Shown piece by piece: positions 1 through 6,414 of a stretch of 14,228 nt of DNA. The first letter of the stretch is position 1; the number at the start of each line of letters is the position of its first letter. The notes under the pieces are model-generated. The model was not told the origin of the DNA, did no database searches, and saw only the letters and a program-made list of their open reading frames with translations. A program made the translations under genes and the position numbers. This DNA comes from SCGC-AG-212-J23 sp036406675 (GTDB lineage Bacteria; Pseudomonadota; Gammaproteobacteria; Burkholderiales; SG8-39), in contig DASXAO010000023.1 in NCBI GenBank assembly GCA_036406675.1, positions 1-14,228 of the forward strand, written 5' to 3'.

Positions 1-541
1 CCGGGCTCGCCTGCGAGCGGAACGGTCCCTTTTCGCCGACCTGCTTACGCTCGGCCAGCCACTCGAGCCTGAGCGCCGCTAGCCGCGCAATCTGGGCGGC
101 GCGATGCTCCGCGCTGTAGTACTCGAGGTGCGTGCTCACGATCCGCAGCATTCCGATCGGCGCCTCTACGATCGCTTCGACCGCAACGCGCGGCATGCTC
201 GGCTCGCGCGGCGACGGCGGCCAGGGCAGCGAATGGCGCTGCACGCGCGCGACCGGCAACCGCGACAGGATCATGTTGCCGAAGCGTTTGCGCCCGCGCC
301 CGCTGCCGGGAACGTCGACGCCCCAGCCGACGACGCTCTCGTAGCCCGGAAGCGCGCCGGCGAGGGCTTCAGGCTGATCTTCGCCGCGGCTTCCGGCGAG
401 GTCGGCGAATCCGGAGGCGATCTCCTGCAGGCATGCGACGTCGGGGTCGGCGATGCGCTTGAGCTCGGCAGCGATGCGCGCCGGATCGACGATGCCGTCG
501 ACGCCGCGGCACCACTGCACATTCCAGCTCACGATCCGCAT
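1..541 (-). CDS. Endonuclease/exonuclease/phosphatase family protein (3' part missing)
   Basis: The first 180 residues are present; the gene runs off the left edge of the window. The N-terminus MRIVSWNVQW is the usual opening strand of the EEP (exonuclease III / DNase I-like) fold, with N7 as the conserved Asn. DVACLQEI places the metal-binding Glu at E40. A central GNMILSRLPV (about 88-97) and STHLEYYS (about 136-143) match the later EEP motifs. Family members cleave phosphodiester bonds in nucleic acids, phosphoinositides or related substrates using a divalent metal; the exact substrate cannot be told here. There is no signal peptide, so it is probably cytoplasmic. It starts 6 bp after the stop of the 548-982 gene and is probably co-transcribed with it. 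The C-terminal catalytic Asp-His pair lies outside the window. Confidence 0.85.
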   Translation of the reverse strand, partial: MRIVSWNVQWCRGVDGIVDPARIAAELKRIADPDVACLQEIASGFADLAGSRGEDQPEALAGALPGYESVVGWGVDVPGSGRGRKRFGNMILSRLPVARVQRHSLPWPPSPREPSMPRVAVEAIVEAPIGMLRIVSTHLEYYSAEHRAAQIARLAALRLEWLAERKQVGEKGPFRSQASP

Positions 542-547
542 CGCGGG

Positions 548-982
548 TCACGCTCGCGTGTGGCGCACCATGACGACGACGCTGGCGAGCTCGCGATAGT
601 CGCTCTCGCGCGCCGTCTTCACCATCAGCTTGAGCTGGCACGCGCCCGGCGTCCCGACCGGGAAGCTCGGCATGCGGTTGACCACCTGCTGGCGCGTGTT
701 GGCGGCGAAGCCGAGCTTCGTGGCGGGCGTTTCCGCGAGCAGCTCCCCGGCGGGCGAGACGAACATCGACTTCGATTCGAACTCGCCGGACTCGCTCTTT
801 TCCTTCTGCCACAGCGTGAAGATGGCCCAGGCCATGCCGATGGACGCGCTCTGCGCCGGGACCGGCGCGTCGCGCGCGAGCGTCACGTTGACCGTCTCGA
901 GGATCGACAGCACCGAGATGTTCTTGGACTCGTCCTCGATCACGACCTTCTCGCAGGGTAGATAGGCCAGGAGCTTGGGCAT
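548..982 (-). CDS. Conserved hypothetical protein, possibly DUF6941-like
   Basis: A 144-residue protein beginning MPKLLAYLPCEKVVIEDE, with no signal peptide or membrane segment. The opening (a short strand, a Cys, then 'VISVLxxLExV'-like text, here ISVLSILETVNV) resembles small conserved bacterial proteins of unknown function that I recall as the DUF6941 type; this is from memory and uncertain. The amino acid composition is ordinary and the frame is intact, and the protein-like pattern of alternating hydrophobic strands supports a real gene over the long opposite-strand frame in the same place. The EEP-fold gene follows after 6 bp, so the two probably form an operon. The upstream gap of about 90 bp is shared with a divergent gene. 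No good Shine-Dalgarno is visible before the ATG. No function is proposed. Confidence 0.75.
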   Translation of the reverse strand: MPKLLAYLPCEKVVIEDESKNISVLSILETVNVTLARDAPVPAQSASIGMAWAIFTLWQKEKSESGEFESKSMFVSPAGELLAETPATKLGFAANTRQQVVNRMPSFPVGTPGACQLKLMVKTARESDYRELASVVVMVRHTRA

Positions 983-1073
983 CGCATGCGCTCGGGAGGT
1001 TGCGTTGGCGCTAGTTCAACACAGTTGCGGTCCGGGGGCCACGAGGCGCATGATGGCCGGCGTAGGAGGTCCC

Positions 1074-2042
1074 ATGCGGACACTCGTCGCGACCCTGGCG
1101 CTCGCCGCATCGACGGCGCTTGCGCAACCCAGCGCAGAGGAGACACTCTCGGCGGTCGTGGCCGTGAGCTCGAGGATCGCCTCGGGTGCGCGCAGCGCCG
1201 CCACCCTCGGCACGCAGCGACGCGGCACCGGCGCCCTGATCCGCGAGCAGTACGTGCTGACCATCGGCTACCTCGTCATGGAGGCGGAGTCGGTGGAGGT
1301 GACCTCGTCCGACGGCCGCACGGTTCCGGCGACCCTGGCCGCGTTCGATCACGCCTCGGGCTTCGGGCTGCTCAAGCTCTCGGTCCCGCTCGGCGGCACG
1401 CCGCTCGCGCTCGGCGATTCGGCCTCGCTCGGCGAGAACGACCCGGCCATGGTGATCAGCGCGCCGGGGCGCGAGGGCGCGAGCATCGTGCGCGTGGTCT
1501 CGCGGCGCCGCTTTTCGGGCGGCTGGGAGTACCTGCTGGACGCGGCGATCTTCACCCATCCGGCGGTGCCCGAGTGGTCGGGCGCGCCGCTCATCGGGCC
1601 GAAGGGCGAGCTTCTCGGCATCGGCTCGCTGATCGTCGCGGACGCCGACGGCCAGGGCGGCGGGCAGACGCCGGGCAACATGTTCGTGCCGATCGATCTC
1701 CTGAAGCCGATCCTGCCGGATCTCATCGCGAACGGCCGGCGCAAGGGACCGGCGCGGCCCTGGCTGGGGGTCAACACCGACGAAGTCCGGGGCCACCTTT
1801 TCGTGTCGCGGGTTTCTCCGGGCGGGCCGGCGGAGCGCGCCGGGCTGCGCGCCGACGACATCGTGCTGGCGGTGGGCGGCGACGAGGTGCACAGCCTCGC
1901 GGAGCTCTACTCGCGGATCTGGTCGCGCGGCGCCGCCGGCGTCGAGGTCCCGCTCAGGGTGCTGCGCGGCGCGCAAGTGAGGAGCGTCACGGTGCGCTCC
2001 ATCGACCGCGCGCAGTATTTCAAGGGCTCGACGGCCTACTGA
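1074..2042 (+). CDS. Secreted HtrA/DegP-like PDZ protein with degenerate catalytic triad
   Basis: The protein has 322 residues. The ATG at 1074 is preferred because AGGAGG (1064-1069) lies just upstream and MRTLVATLALAASTALAQ is a good signal peptide; an in-frame ATG at 1050 is the alternative. Residues about 40-215 align by motif to the S1C protease domain and residues about 228-312 form one PDZ domain (start RPWLGV; SPGGPAERAGLRADDIV). The triad is broken. The DegP-type LTNNHVV is LTIGYLV here, putting Tyr66 at the His position. The second Asp of DxxxDLAxL is Gly96 (DHASGFGLLKL). The Ser of GNSGGP remains as S169 in EWSGAPL. It is therefore probably a periplasmic pseudoprotease that binds substrates or partners through its PDZ domain. 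The downstream dtd cluster gives no obvious functional hint. Confidence 0.88.
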   Translation: MRTLVATLALAASTALAQPSAEETLSAVVAVSSRIASGARSAATLGTQRRGTGALIREQYVLTIGYLVMEAESVEVTSSDGRTVPATLAAFDHASGFGLLKLSVPLGGTPLALGDSASLGENDPAMVISAPGREGASIVRVVSRRRFSGGWEYLLDAAIFTHPAVPEWSGAPLIGPKGELLGIGSLIVADADGQGGGQTPGNMFVPIDLLKPILPDLIANGRRKGPARPWLGVNTDEVRGHLFVSRVSPGGPAERAGLRADDIVLAVGGDEVHSLAELYSRIWSRGAAGVEVPLRVLRGAQVRSVTVRSIDRAQYFKGSTAY

Positions 2043-2099
2043 CATAGCGATAGGATTGGACGATCCGATCGGGACTCTCACGGAGCGTGACGGACCCGG

Positions 2100-2321
2100 G
2101 TGACCGACCTTCCACTGACCGAAGAAGAGCGCTCGCAGATCCAGCTGCGGCTCCAGGCGCTCGAGATCGAGCATCACGACCTGGACGACGTGATCGACCG
2201 CCTCGCGCTCGATCCGGGGCAGGATCGACTGCAGCTGCAGCGCCTCAAGAAGCGCAAGCTCCTGCTGAAGGACCAGATCGCGCGCCTGCGCACCCGGCTC
2301 ATCCCCGACATCATCGCGTGA
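2100..2321 (+). CDS. YdcH family protein (DUF465)
   Basis: A 73-residue, highly charged, almost wholly helical protein starting at GTG. It matches the small YdcH/DUF465 family in size and in its pattern: an N-terminal helix with HHDLDDVIDRL, a short turn around DPGQD, and a second helix LQRLKKRKLLLKDQIARL. The helices are likely to form an antiparallel hairpin or coiled coil. The family's biochemical role is not established. The stop overlaps the GTG of dtd by 4 nt (GTGA at 2318-2321), so translation of dtd is probably coupled to it. A weak purine stretch (GGAG near 2082-2085) is the only candidate ribosome site, and it is rather far upstream. Cytoplasmic, with no signal peptide. Confidence 0.85.
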   Translation: MTDLPLTEEERSQIQLRLQALEIEHHDLDDVIDRLALDPGQDRLQLQRLKKRKLLLKDQIARLRTRLIPDIIA

Positions 2322-2764
2322 TCGCGCTGATCCAGCGCGTCACCGAGGCCGCCGTTGCGGTCCAAGGCGAGACCGTGGGCGCGATCGGCCCCGGCATCCT
2401 CGCGCTCGTCGGCGTCGAGCGCGACGACGGCGAGGCGCAGGCCGAGCGGCTCGCCGAGCGGGTGCTCGGCTACCGCATCTTTTCCGATTCGCAGGGGCGC
2501 ATGAATCGCTCGCTGCTGGAGACGGGCGGCGCGCTGCTCGCCGTCCCTCAGTTCACGCTGGTCGCCGACACCGGCAAGGGCACGCGTCCGAGCTTTTCGA
2601 GCGGCGCCTCTCCGCAGGAAGGCAAGCGCCTCTTCGATTGCTTCGTCGCGGCCGCACGCCGCCAGGCGCGCGTGGAAACCGGCCGCTTCGGCGCCGAGAT
2701 GCGCGTCAGCCTCGTGAACGACGGCCCGGTGACTTTCTGGCTCCAGGCGAAGCCCGGGTCTTGA
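2318..2764 (+). CDS. dtd: D-aminoacyl-tRNA deacylase
   Basis: A 148-residue protein, close to the usual 145 of bacterial Dtd. It hydrolyses D-aminoacyl-tRNA (and mischarged Gly-tRNA(Ala)), recycling tRNA and keeping D-residues out of proteins; it acts in the cytoplasm as a homodimer. The sequence follows E. coli Dtd almost throughout: IALIQRVTEA at the N-terminus, ERVLGYRIFSD (about 48-57), TRPSFSSGASP (about 89-99), and SLVNDGPVTFWLQ (about 131-143) carrying the Gly-cisPro motif that enforces chirality. The usual SQFTL motif is PQFTL here (77-81). The GTG start overlaps the YdcH stop by 4 nt, which decides the start. The last 59 bp are overlapped antisense by the cupin gene. Confidence 0.95.
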   Translation: MIALIQRVTEAAVAVQGETVGAIGPGILALVGVERDDGEAQAERLAERVLGYRIFSDSQGRMNRSLLETGGALLAVPQFTLVADTGKGTRPSFSSGASPQEGKRLFDCFVAAARRQARVETGRFGAEMRVSLVNDGPVTFWLQAKPGS

Positions 2765-3119
2765 AGCTCGCCGGGGCCACGATCTCGATCAGCTCCAGGT
2801 TCTTCGAGTGCCGGATCTCGCGGTGGCGGATGTTGGGCGGCTGGTAGAAGCAGCTCCCGGCCTTCATCAGCACCTTGCCGACGCCTTCGTACTCGAAGAG
2901 GGCCCAGCCCTTCAGCACGTACACGAACTGCAGTTTGCAGTCGTGCCGGTGCCATTCGCCGTGCGGCGCCTTCTGCGGCCGCGCCCGGATGACGTGCGCC
3001 ACGACCTTGCCGCGCGTGGCGCGCCTGATGCCGAGGTCGCGATACTCGAAATAGCCGCGCAACCCGCGGCGCGAGAACTTCGCGTCGGCGAGATGCGCCA
3101 CCTGAAAGCGCTTGCTCAT
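2706..3119 (-). CDS. Small single-domain cupin protein
   Basis: A 137-residue cytoplasmic protein with one cupin barrel. Cupin motif 1 reads HRH (H57, H59), then Q64 where Glu is canonical, then the FVYVLKGW strand. Motif 2 reads GSCFYQPPNIRH with H99. The three His and the Gln probably hold a metal; Gln in the Glu position also occurs, from memory, in related proteobacterial cupins containing QFVYVLKGW. No substrate can be named. The barrel ends near IEIVAPASF (about 111-119). The last 18 or so residues (Arg/Lys/Gly/Ser-rich, ending GRRSRG) are read antisense through the end of dtd, an overlap of 59 bp. It is transcribed divergently from the kinase gene at 3153 with only 33 bp between the start codons. 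Confidence 0.85.
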   Translation of the reverse strand: MSKRFQVAHLADAKFSRRGLRGYFEYRDLGIRRATRGKVVAHVIRARPQKAPHGEWHRHDCKLQFVYVLKGWALFEYEGVGKVLMKAGSCFYQPPNIRHREIRHSKNLELIEIVAPASFKTRASPGARKSPGRRSRG

Positions 3120-3134
3120 GCCTCTGGGATTGTA

Positions 3135-3148
3135 GGGTAAGCTTGCCC
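3135..3148. promoter_or_regulatory. Imperfect palindrome in a 33-bp divergent intergenic space
   Basis: GGGTAAGCTTGCCC is a 14-bp near-perfect palindrome (one T/G mismatch pair, otherwise symmetrical around AAGCTT). It fills much of the 33 bp between the divergent starts of the cupin (3119) and the APH-fold kinase (3153). A shared operator is one reading, a chance palindrome another. No convincing -35/-10 pair is visible on either strand, so promoters may lie inside the neighbouring coding sequence. Confidence 0.25.
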
Positions 3149-3152
3149 GGGC

Positions 3153-4208
3153 ATGTTCGAGCAGTTCATCGGCACCAAGCCCGTGGAAGAACGCCACCGC
3201 ATCGACGCCGCGGCGCTTGGAAAATTTCTTGGTTTCGAGATCCGCGGGATGGAGCAGTTCAAGGGCGGGCAGTCGAATCCGACCTATCGGATCACGGCCG
3301 CGGACGGGCGCCGTTTCGTGCTGCGGCGAAAGCCGCCGGGCAAGCTGCTGCCCTCGGCGCACGCGGTGGACCGCGAGTTCCGCGTCATCAGTGCCTTGCA
3401 CCCGACCGGGTTCCCGGTGGCGCGGCCGCACGTCCTGTGCGAGGACGAGTCGGTCATCGGCACGGCGTTCTACGTCATGGATTTCGTCGAGGGCCGCGTG
3501 CTCTGGGACCAGTCGCTTCCCGGCATGTCGAGCGCCGAGCGGGGCGAAATCTGGGACGAGCTGAACAGGGTCATTGCCCACCTTCACTCAATCAATTTTG
3601 AAAAAATAGGGCTGGCCACTTTCGGCAAGCCGGGGAACTACATCGAGCGTCAGGTCGCACGCTGGAGCAAGCAGTACCAGGCCTCGGAGACCGAGCCTAT
3701 GGAAGCGATGGACAACCTCATCGCCTGGCTGCCGAAGAACATCCCGCCGGAGACCGGCACGTCGGTCGTGCACGGCGACTTCCGCCTCGACAACGCGATC
3801 TATCACCCGAGCAAGCCGCGGATCCTTGCCGTGCTGGACTGGGAGCTTTCGACCCTCGGCGACCCGCTCGCCGATTTCGCATACCACTGCATGAGCTGGC
3901 ACATCCCCCCGGGACAGTTCCGCGGCATCGCGGGTCTGGATTTGCCTTCTTTGGGGATTCCGAGCGAAAAGGACTACGTGGCTCGGTATTGCGAGAGAAC
4001 AAGAAGAGGCGCGATCGATCCCGCGCACTGGGACTTCTACATGGCCTACAACCTGTTCCGCATTGCCGCGATCCTGCAGGGCATCCGCAAGCGCGTGGTC
4101 GACGGCACTGCGGCGAGCGAGCATGCGGTGGATGCAGGCTCCCGCGCCAAGCCCATGGCCGAGCTTGGGTGGGGGCAAGTGGAGAAGATCTTGAGGAGAG
4201 CAGCGTGA
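3153..4208 (+). CDS. APH-fold phosphotransferase, ACAD10/11 kinase-domain type
   Basis: A 351-residue aminoglycoside phosphotransferase-fold kinase. GGQSNPTYRI (38-47) is the nucleotide-binding loop region and FVLRRKPPG (55-63) carries the strand with the likely ATP-contacting Lys60. VVHGDFRLDN (205-214) is the Brenner catalytic motif with D209 and N214. LDWELSTLGDPLADFAY (228-244) carries the metal-binding D229. This subtype (QSNPTY, LRRKPPGKLLPSAH, DWELSTLGDP) is the one fused to the dehydrogenase in human ACAD10/ACAD11 and found as LvaA in Pseudomonas levulinate catabolism. Those kinases phosphorylate the 4-hydroxyl of 4-hydroxyacyl-CoAs. The stop overlaps the GTG of the downstream acyl-CoA dehydrogenase by 4 nt, which fits the same pathway. 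The substrate chain length is unknown. A small AT-rich patch with an A6 run and a rare ATA codon lies near 3590-3610. Confidence 0.9.
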   Translation: MFEQFIGTKPVEERHRIDAAALGKFLGFEIRGMEQFKGGQSNPTYRITAADGRRFVLRRKPPGKLLPSAHAVDREFRVISALHPTGFPVARPHVLCEDESVIGTAFYVMDFVEGRVLWDQSLPGMSSAERGEIWDELNRVIAHLHSINFEKIGLATFGKPGNYIERQVARWSKQYQASETEPMEAMDNLIAWLPKNIPPETGTSVVHGDFRLDNAIYHPSKPRILAVLDWELSTLGDPLADFAYHCMSWHIPPGQFRGIAGLDLPSLGIPSEKDYVARYCERTRRGAIDPAHWDFYMAYNLFRIAAILQGIRKRVVDGTAASEHAVDAGSRAKPMAELGWGQVEKILRRAA

Positions 4209-5440
4209 ACTTCGATTACTCGCCGAAGGTCCAGGACCTGCGCAAGCAGGTCGCCGCGTTCATGAACGAGCACGTGCATCCCAACGAGCACAAATGGGAG
4301 GCGCACGTGCGGAGCGACAAGCGCTGGGAGCCGGTGCCGGTCATCGAGGAGCTCAAGGCGAAGGCGCGCGAGAAGGGCCTGTGGAACCTGTGGCGGCCCA
4401 AGTCGCACGGCGGCGCCTTGACCAACCTCGAGTACGCCCCGCTCTGCGAGATCATGGGCCGCGTGCACTGGGCGCCGGAGGTCTTCAACTGCTCCGCACC
4501 CGACACGGGCAACATGGAGACGCTGCTGAAGTACGGCTCGCCCGAGCACATCAAGCAGTGGTGCGAGCCGCTGCTCGAAGGCAGGATCCGCTCGGCGTTC
4601 CTGATGACCGAGCCGAGCGTGGCCTCGTCCGACGCGACCAACATTCAGACCCGAATCCTTCGTGAGAAGAACGAGTACGTGATCAACGGGACGAAGTGGT
4701 GGTCGAGCGGAGCGGGCGACTCGCGCTGCAAGATCTACATCGTCATGGGCAAGACCGATCCCGACAACACCTCGCGGCACAGCCAGCAATCCATGGTTCT
4801 GGTCCCGGCGCAAACCAGGGGAATAAAGGTGCTGCGGCACCTGCCGGTCTTCGGCTACGACGACGCGCCGCACGGGCACATGGAGATCGAGATGCAGGAC
4901 GTGCGGGTGCCGGTGTCGAACGTCCTGCTGGGCGAAGGCCGCGGCTTCGAGATCGCGCAGGGTCGCCTCGGGCCCGGGCGCATCCACCATTGCATGCGCC
5001 TCATCGGCCAGGCCGAGGTCGCGCTGGAGAAAATGTGCCGGCGCGCCACTGAAAGGGTTGCCTTTGGAAAATCCGTCGCAGACCAGGGCGTCACGCGGGA
5101 ACGCATCGCGCAGGCGCGGATCATGATCGACTCGGCGCGGCTCATGGTGCTGAACGCGGCCTGGAAGATGGACACCGTCGGCAACAAGTCGGCGAAGAAG
5201 GAGATCGCGATGATCAAGGTGCTCGCGCCCAACGTCGCCTGCCAGGTGATCGACTGGGCGCTGCAAGTGCACGGCGGCGGCGGCGTGTCGGACGACTTCG
5301 GGCTGGCTCGCGCCTACGCCAGCGCGCGCACCCTGCGCTTCGCCGACGGGCCCGACGAGGTGCATCGCAACGCCATCGCCAAGCAGGAGCTCGGCGAGCA
5401 GACCTCCATCGCCGAAGCGCTCGCGCTGCGGCGCGCCTAG
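4205..5440 (+). CDS. Acyl-CoA dehydrogenase, ACAD10/11 type
   Basis: A 411-residue FAD-dependent acyl-CoA dehydrogenase starting at GTG, translationally coupled to the kinase gene by a 4-nt overlap. FLMTEPSVASSDATN (about 132-146) is the flavin/substrate signature and VINGTKWWSSGA (159-170) follows it. RVAFGKSVADQG (284-295) opens the C-terminal helical domain, and QVHGGGGVSDDFGLARAY (354-371) is the second signature. The catalytic Glu of MCAD (in YEGT) aligns with D381 in FADGPDEVH, as in ACAD10/11 relatives. In that family a phosphorylated 4-hydroxyacyl-CoA loses phosphate and is rearranged to a 3-hydroxyacyl-CoA that enters beta-oxidation. The same role is inferred here from the neighbouring kinase. 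An ordinary acyl-CoA dehydrogenase activity is the alternative. Confidence 0.93.
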   Translation: MNFDYSPKVQDLRKQVAAFMNEHVHPNEHKWEAHVRSDKRWEPVPVIEELKAKAREKGLWNLWRPKSHGGALTNLEYAPLCEIMGRVHWAPEVFNCSAPDTGNMETLLKYGSPEHIKQWCEPLLEGRIRSAFLMTEPSVASSDATNIQTRILREKNEYVINGTKWWSSGAGDSRCKIYIVMGKTDPDNTSRHSQQSMVLVPAQTRGIKVLRHLPVFGYDDAPHGHMEIEMQDVRVPVSNVLLGEGRGFEIAQGRLGPGRIHHCMRLIGQAEVALEKMCRRATERVAFGKSVADQGVTRERIAQARIMIDSARLMVLNAAWKMDTVGNKSAKKEIAMIKVLAPNVACQVIDWALQVHGGGGVSDDFGLARAYASARTLRFADGPDEVHRNAIAKQELGEQTSIAEALALRRA

Positions 5441-5444
5441 GAGG
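5439..5444 (+). promoter_or_regulatory. Shine-Dalgarno of the D-2-hydroxyacid dehydrogenase
   Basis: AGGAGG overlaps the TAG stop of the acyl-CoA dehydrogenase and sits 5 nt before the ATG at 5450. It fixes that start and indicates re-initiation on a shared transcript. Confidence 0.7.
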
Positions 5445-5449
5445 GCAGC

Positions 5450-6394
5450 ATGCGCATCGCGGTGCTCGACGACTACCAGAACGTCGCGCGCGAGATGGCC
5501 GACTGGGCCAGCCTCGGCGCAGATTTTGAAGTCGTTTCGTTCCAGGATCACCTCGCGGATCTCGATTCGGTTGTCCAAAGGCTCAAGGACTTTGAAATCG
5601 TGGTCGCCATGCGCGAGCGCACGCCGTTCCCGCGCGCGCTGCTCGAGAAGCTGCCGAACCTGCGCCTCCTCGTCACCACCGGCATGCGCAACGCCTCGAT
5701 CGACCTCGCGGCGTCGCGCGAGCGCGGCGTGGTCGTCTGCGGCACGCCGGGGGCGAGCGGCACCACCGGAGAGCTCACCTGGGGCCTGATCCACGCGCTC
5801 TTCCGGCAGATTCCACGCGAAGACCGCCTCCTGAGGGAAGGCAAGTGGCAGACCACAGTGGGCCTCGGGCTTGCCGGCAAGACGCTCGGCATCCTCGGCC
5901 TCGGCACCATCGGCTCTCAGGTCGCCAAGGTCGGCGCGGCGTTCGGCATGGAGGCGATCGCCTGGAGCCAGAACCTCGACGCCGAGCGGGCGAGCCGCGC
6001 CGGAGCCAGGCGCGTCGAGCGCGACGAGCTGCTCGCGCGCTCGGACGTCGTCACCATCCATCTCGTGCTGAGCGAGCGCACGCGCGGCCTGATCGGCGAG
6101 CGCGAGCTCGCCCGGATGAAGCGCACGGCCTTCCTCGTGAACACCTCGCGCGGCCCGATCGTCGAAGAGCGCGCGCTCGCCGCGGCGCTGAAGAAAGGCA
6201 CGATCGCGGGCGCGGGAATCGATGTCTACGACAACGAGCCGATCGCGCCGGACCATCCGCTGCTCTCCGCGCCGAACACGGTGCTCACGCCGCACCTCGG
6301 CTACGTGACGCGCGAAGGCTACGGCGCCTACTTCCGCGGCGCGGTCGAGGACATCGCCGCCTGGCGGCGCGGCGCGCCGGTCCGCGTCCTCTAG
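5450..6394 (+). CDS. D-2-hydroxyacid dehydrogenase family protein
   Basis: A 314-residue NAD(P)-dependent oxidoreductase that interconverts a 2-oxoacid and a D-2-hydroxyacid in the cytoplasm. The catalytic domain is split around the Rossmann domain, as usual for the family. GLGTIG (150-155) is the dinucleotide loop. R234 in NTSRGPIV is the substrate carboxylate Arg, E263 in DVYDNEP is the Glu partner and H282 in TPHLGYV is the catalytic His, so all key residues are present. The strand after the first alpha helix ends AIAWSQNL with no Asp, which loosens the case for strict NAD use and would suit NADP. It lies 9 bp after the acyl-CoA dehydrogenase in an apparent three-gene operon. Its substrate could be a hydroxyacid linked to that pathway, but this is inference. 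Confidence 0.93.
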   Translation: MRIAVLDDYQNVAREMADWASLGADFEVVSFQDHLADLDSVVQRLKDFEIVVAMRERTPFPRALLEKLPNLRLLVTTGMRNASIDLAASRERGVVVCGTPGASGTTGELTWGLIHALFRQIPREDRLLREGKWQTTVGLGLAGKTLGILGLGTIGSQVAKVGAAFGMEAIAWSQNLDAERASRAGARRVERDELLARSDVVTIHLVLSERTRGLIGERELARMKRTAFLVNTSRGPIVEERALAAALKKGTIAGAGIDVYDNEPIAPDHPLLSAPNTVLTPHLGYVTREGYGAYFRGAVEDIAAWRRGAPVRVL

Positions 6395-6414
6395 AGCCTC
6401 GCTACAGCGAGGCT
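6395..6414. terminator. Hairpin between convergent genes, possible bidirectional terminator
   Basis: AGCCTCGC-TACA-GCGAGGCT is a perfect 8-bp stem with a 4-nt loop. It starts directly after the TAG of the hydroxyacid dehydrogenase (6392-6394). It also contains the stop and last codons of the convergent lipoprotein gene (stop at 6402-6404). The T-tract on either side is weak (TTGCTT on plus), so terminator strength is uncertain. Confidence 0.5.

Noticed and set aside
104..961. Long plus-strand open frame opposite the EEP and hypothetical genes
   Set aside because: Its translation is Arg/Ala/His-rich and low in complexity, as expected for the antisense frame of GC-rich coding DNA. The minus-strand frames carry recognisable EEP motifs and a normal composition.
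983..1073. Divergent spacer searched for paired promoters and operators
   Set aside because: No convincing -35/-10 pair or palindrome stands out on either strand; only the Shine-Dalgarno of the pseudoprotease gene is clear.
2078..2090. Small hairpin TCACG-GAG-CGTGA before the YdcH gene, considered as a terminator
   Set aside because: It has only a 5-bp stem, a 3-nt loop and no T-tract. It is too weak to call in such GC-rich DNA.
3588..3612. AT-rich patch with an A6 run in the kinase gene, considered as a frameshift site or a mobile insertion scar
   Set aside because: The reading frame passes through intact, giving the conserved HSINFEKIGLATFG segment, so neither slippage nor insertion is needed.
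4046..6295. 749-codon minus-strand open frame
   Set aside because: It lies antisense to the acyl-CoA dehydrogenase and hydroxyacid dehydrogenase, both with complete family motifs. The long frame is a byproduct of high third-position GC.
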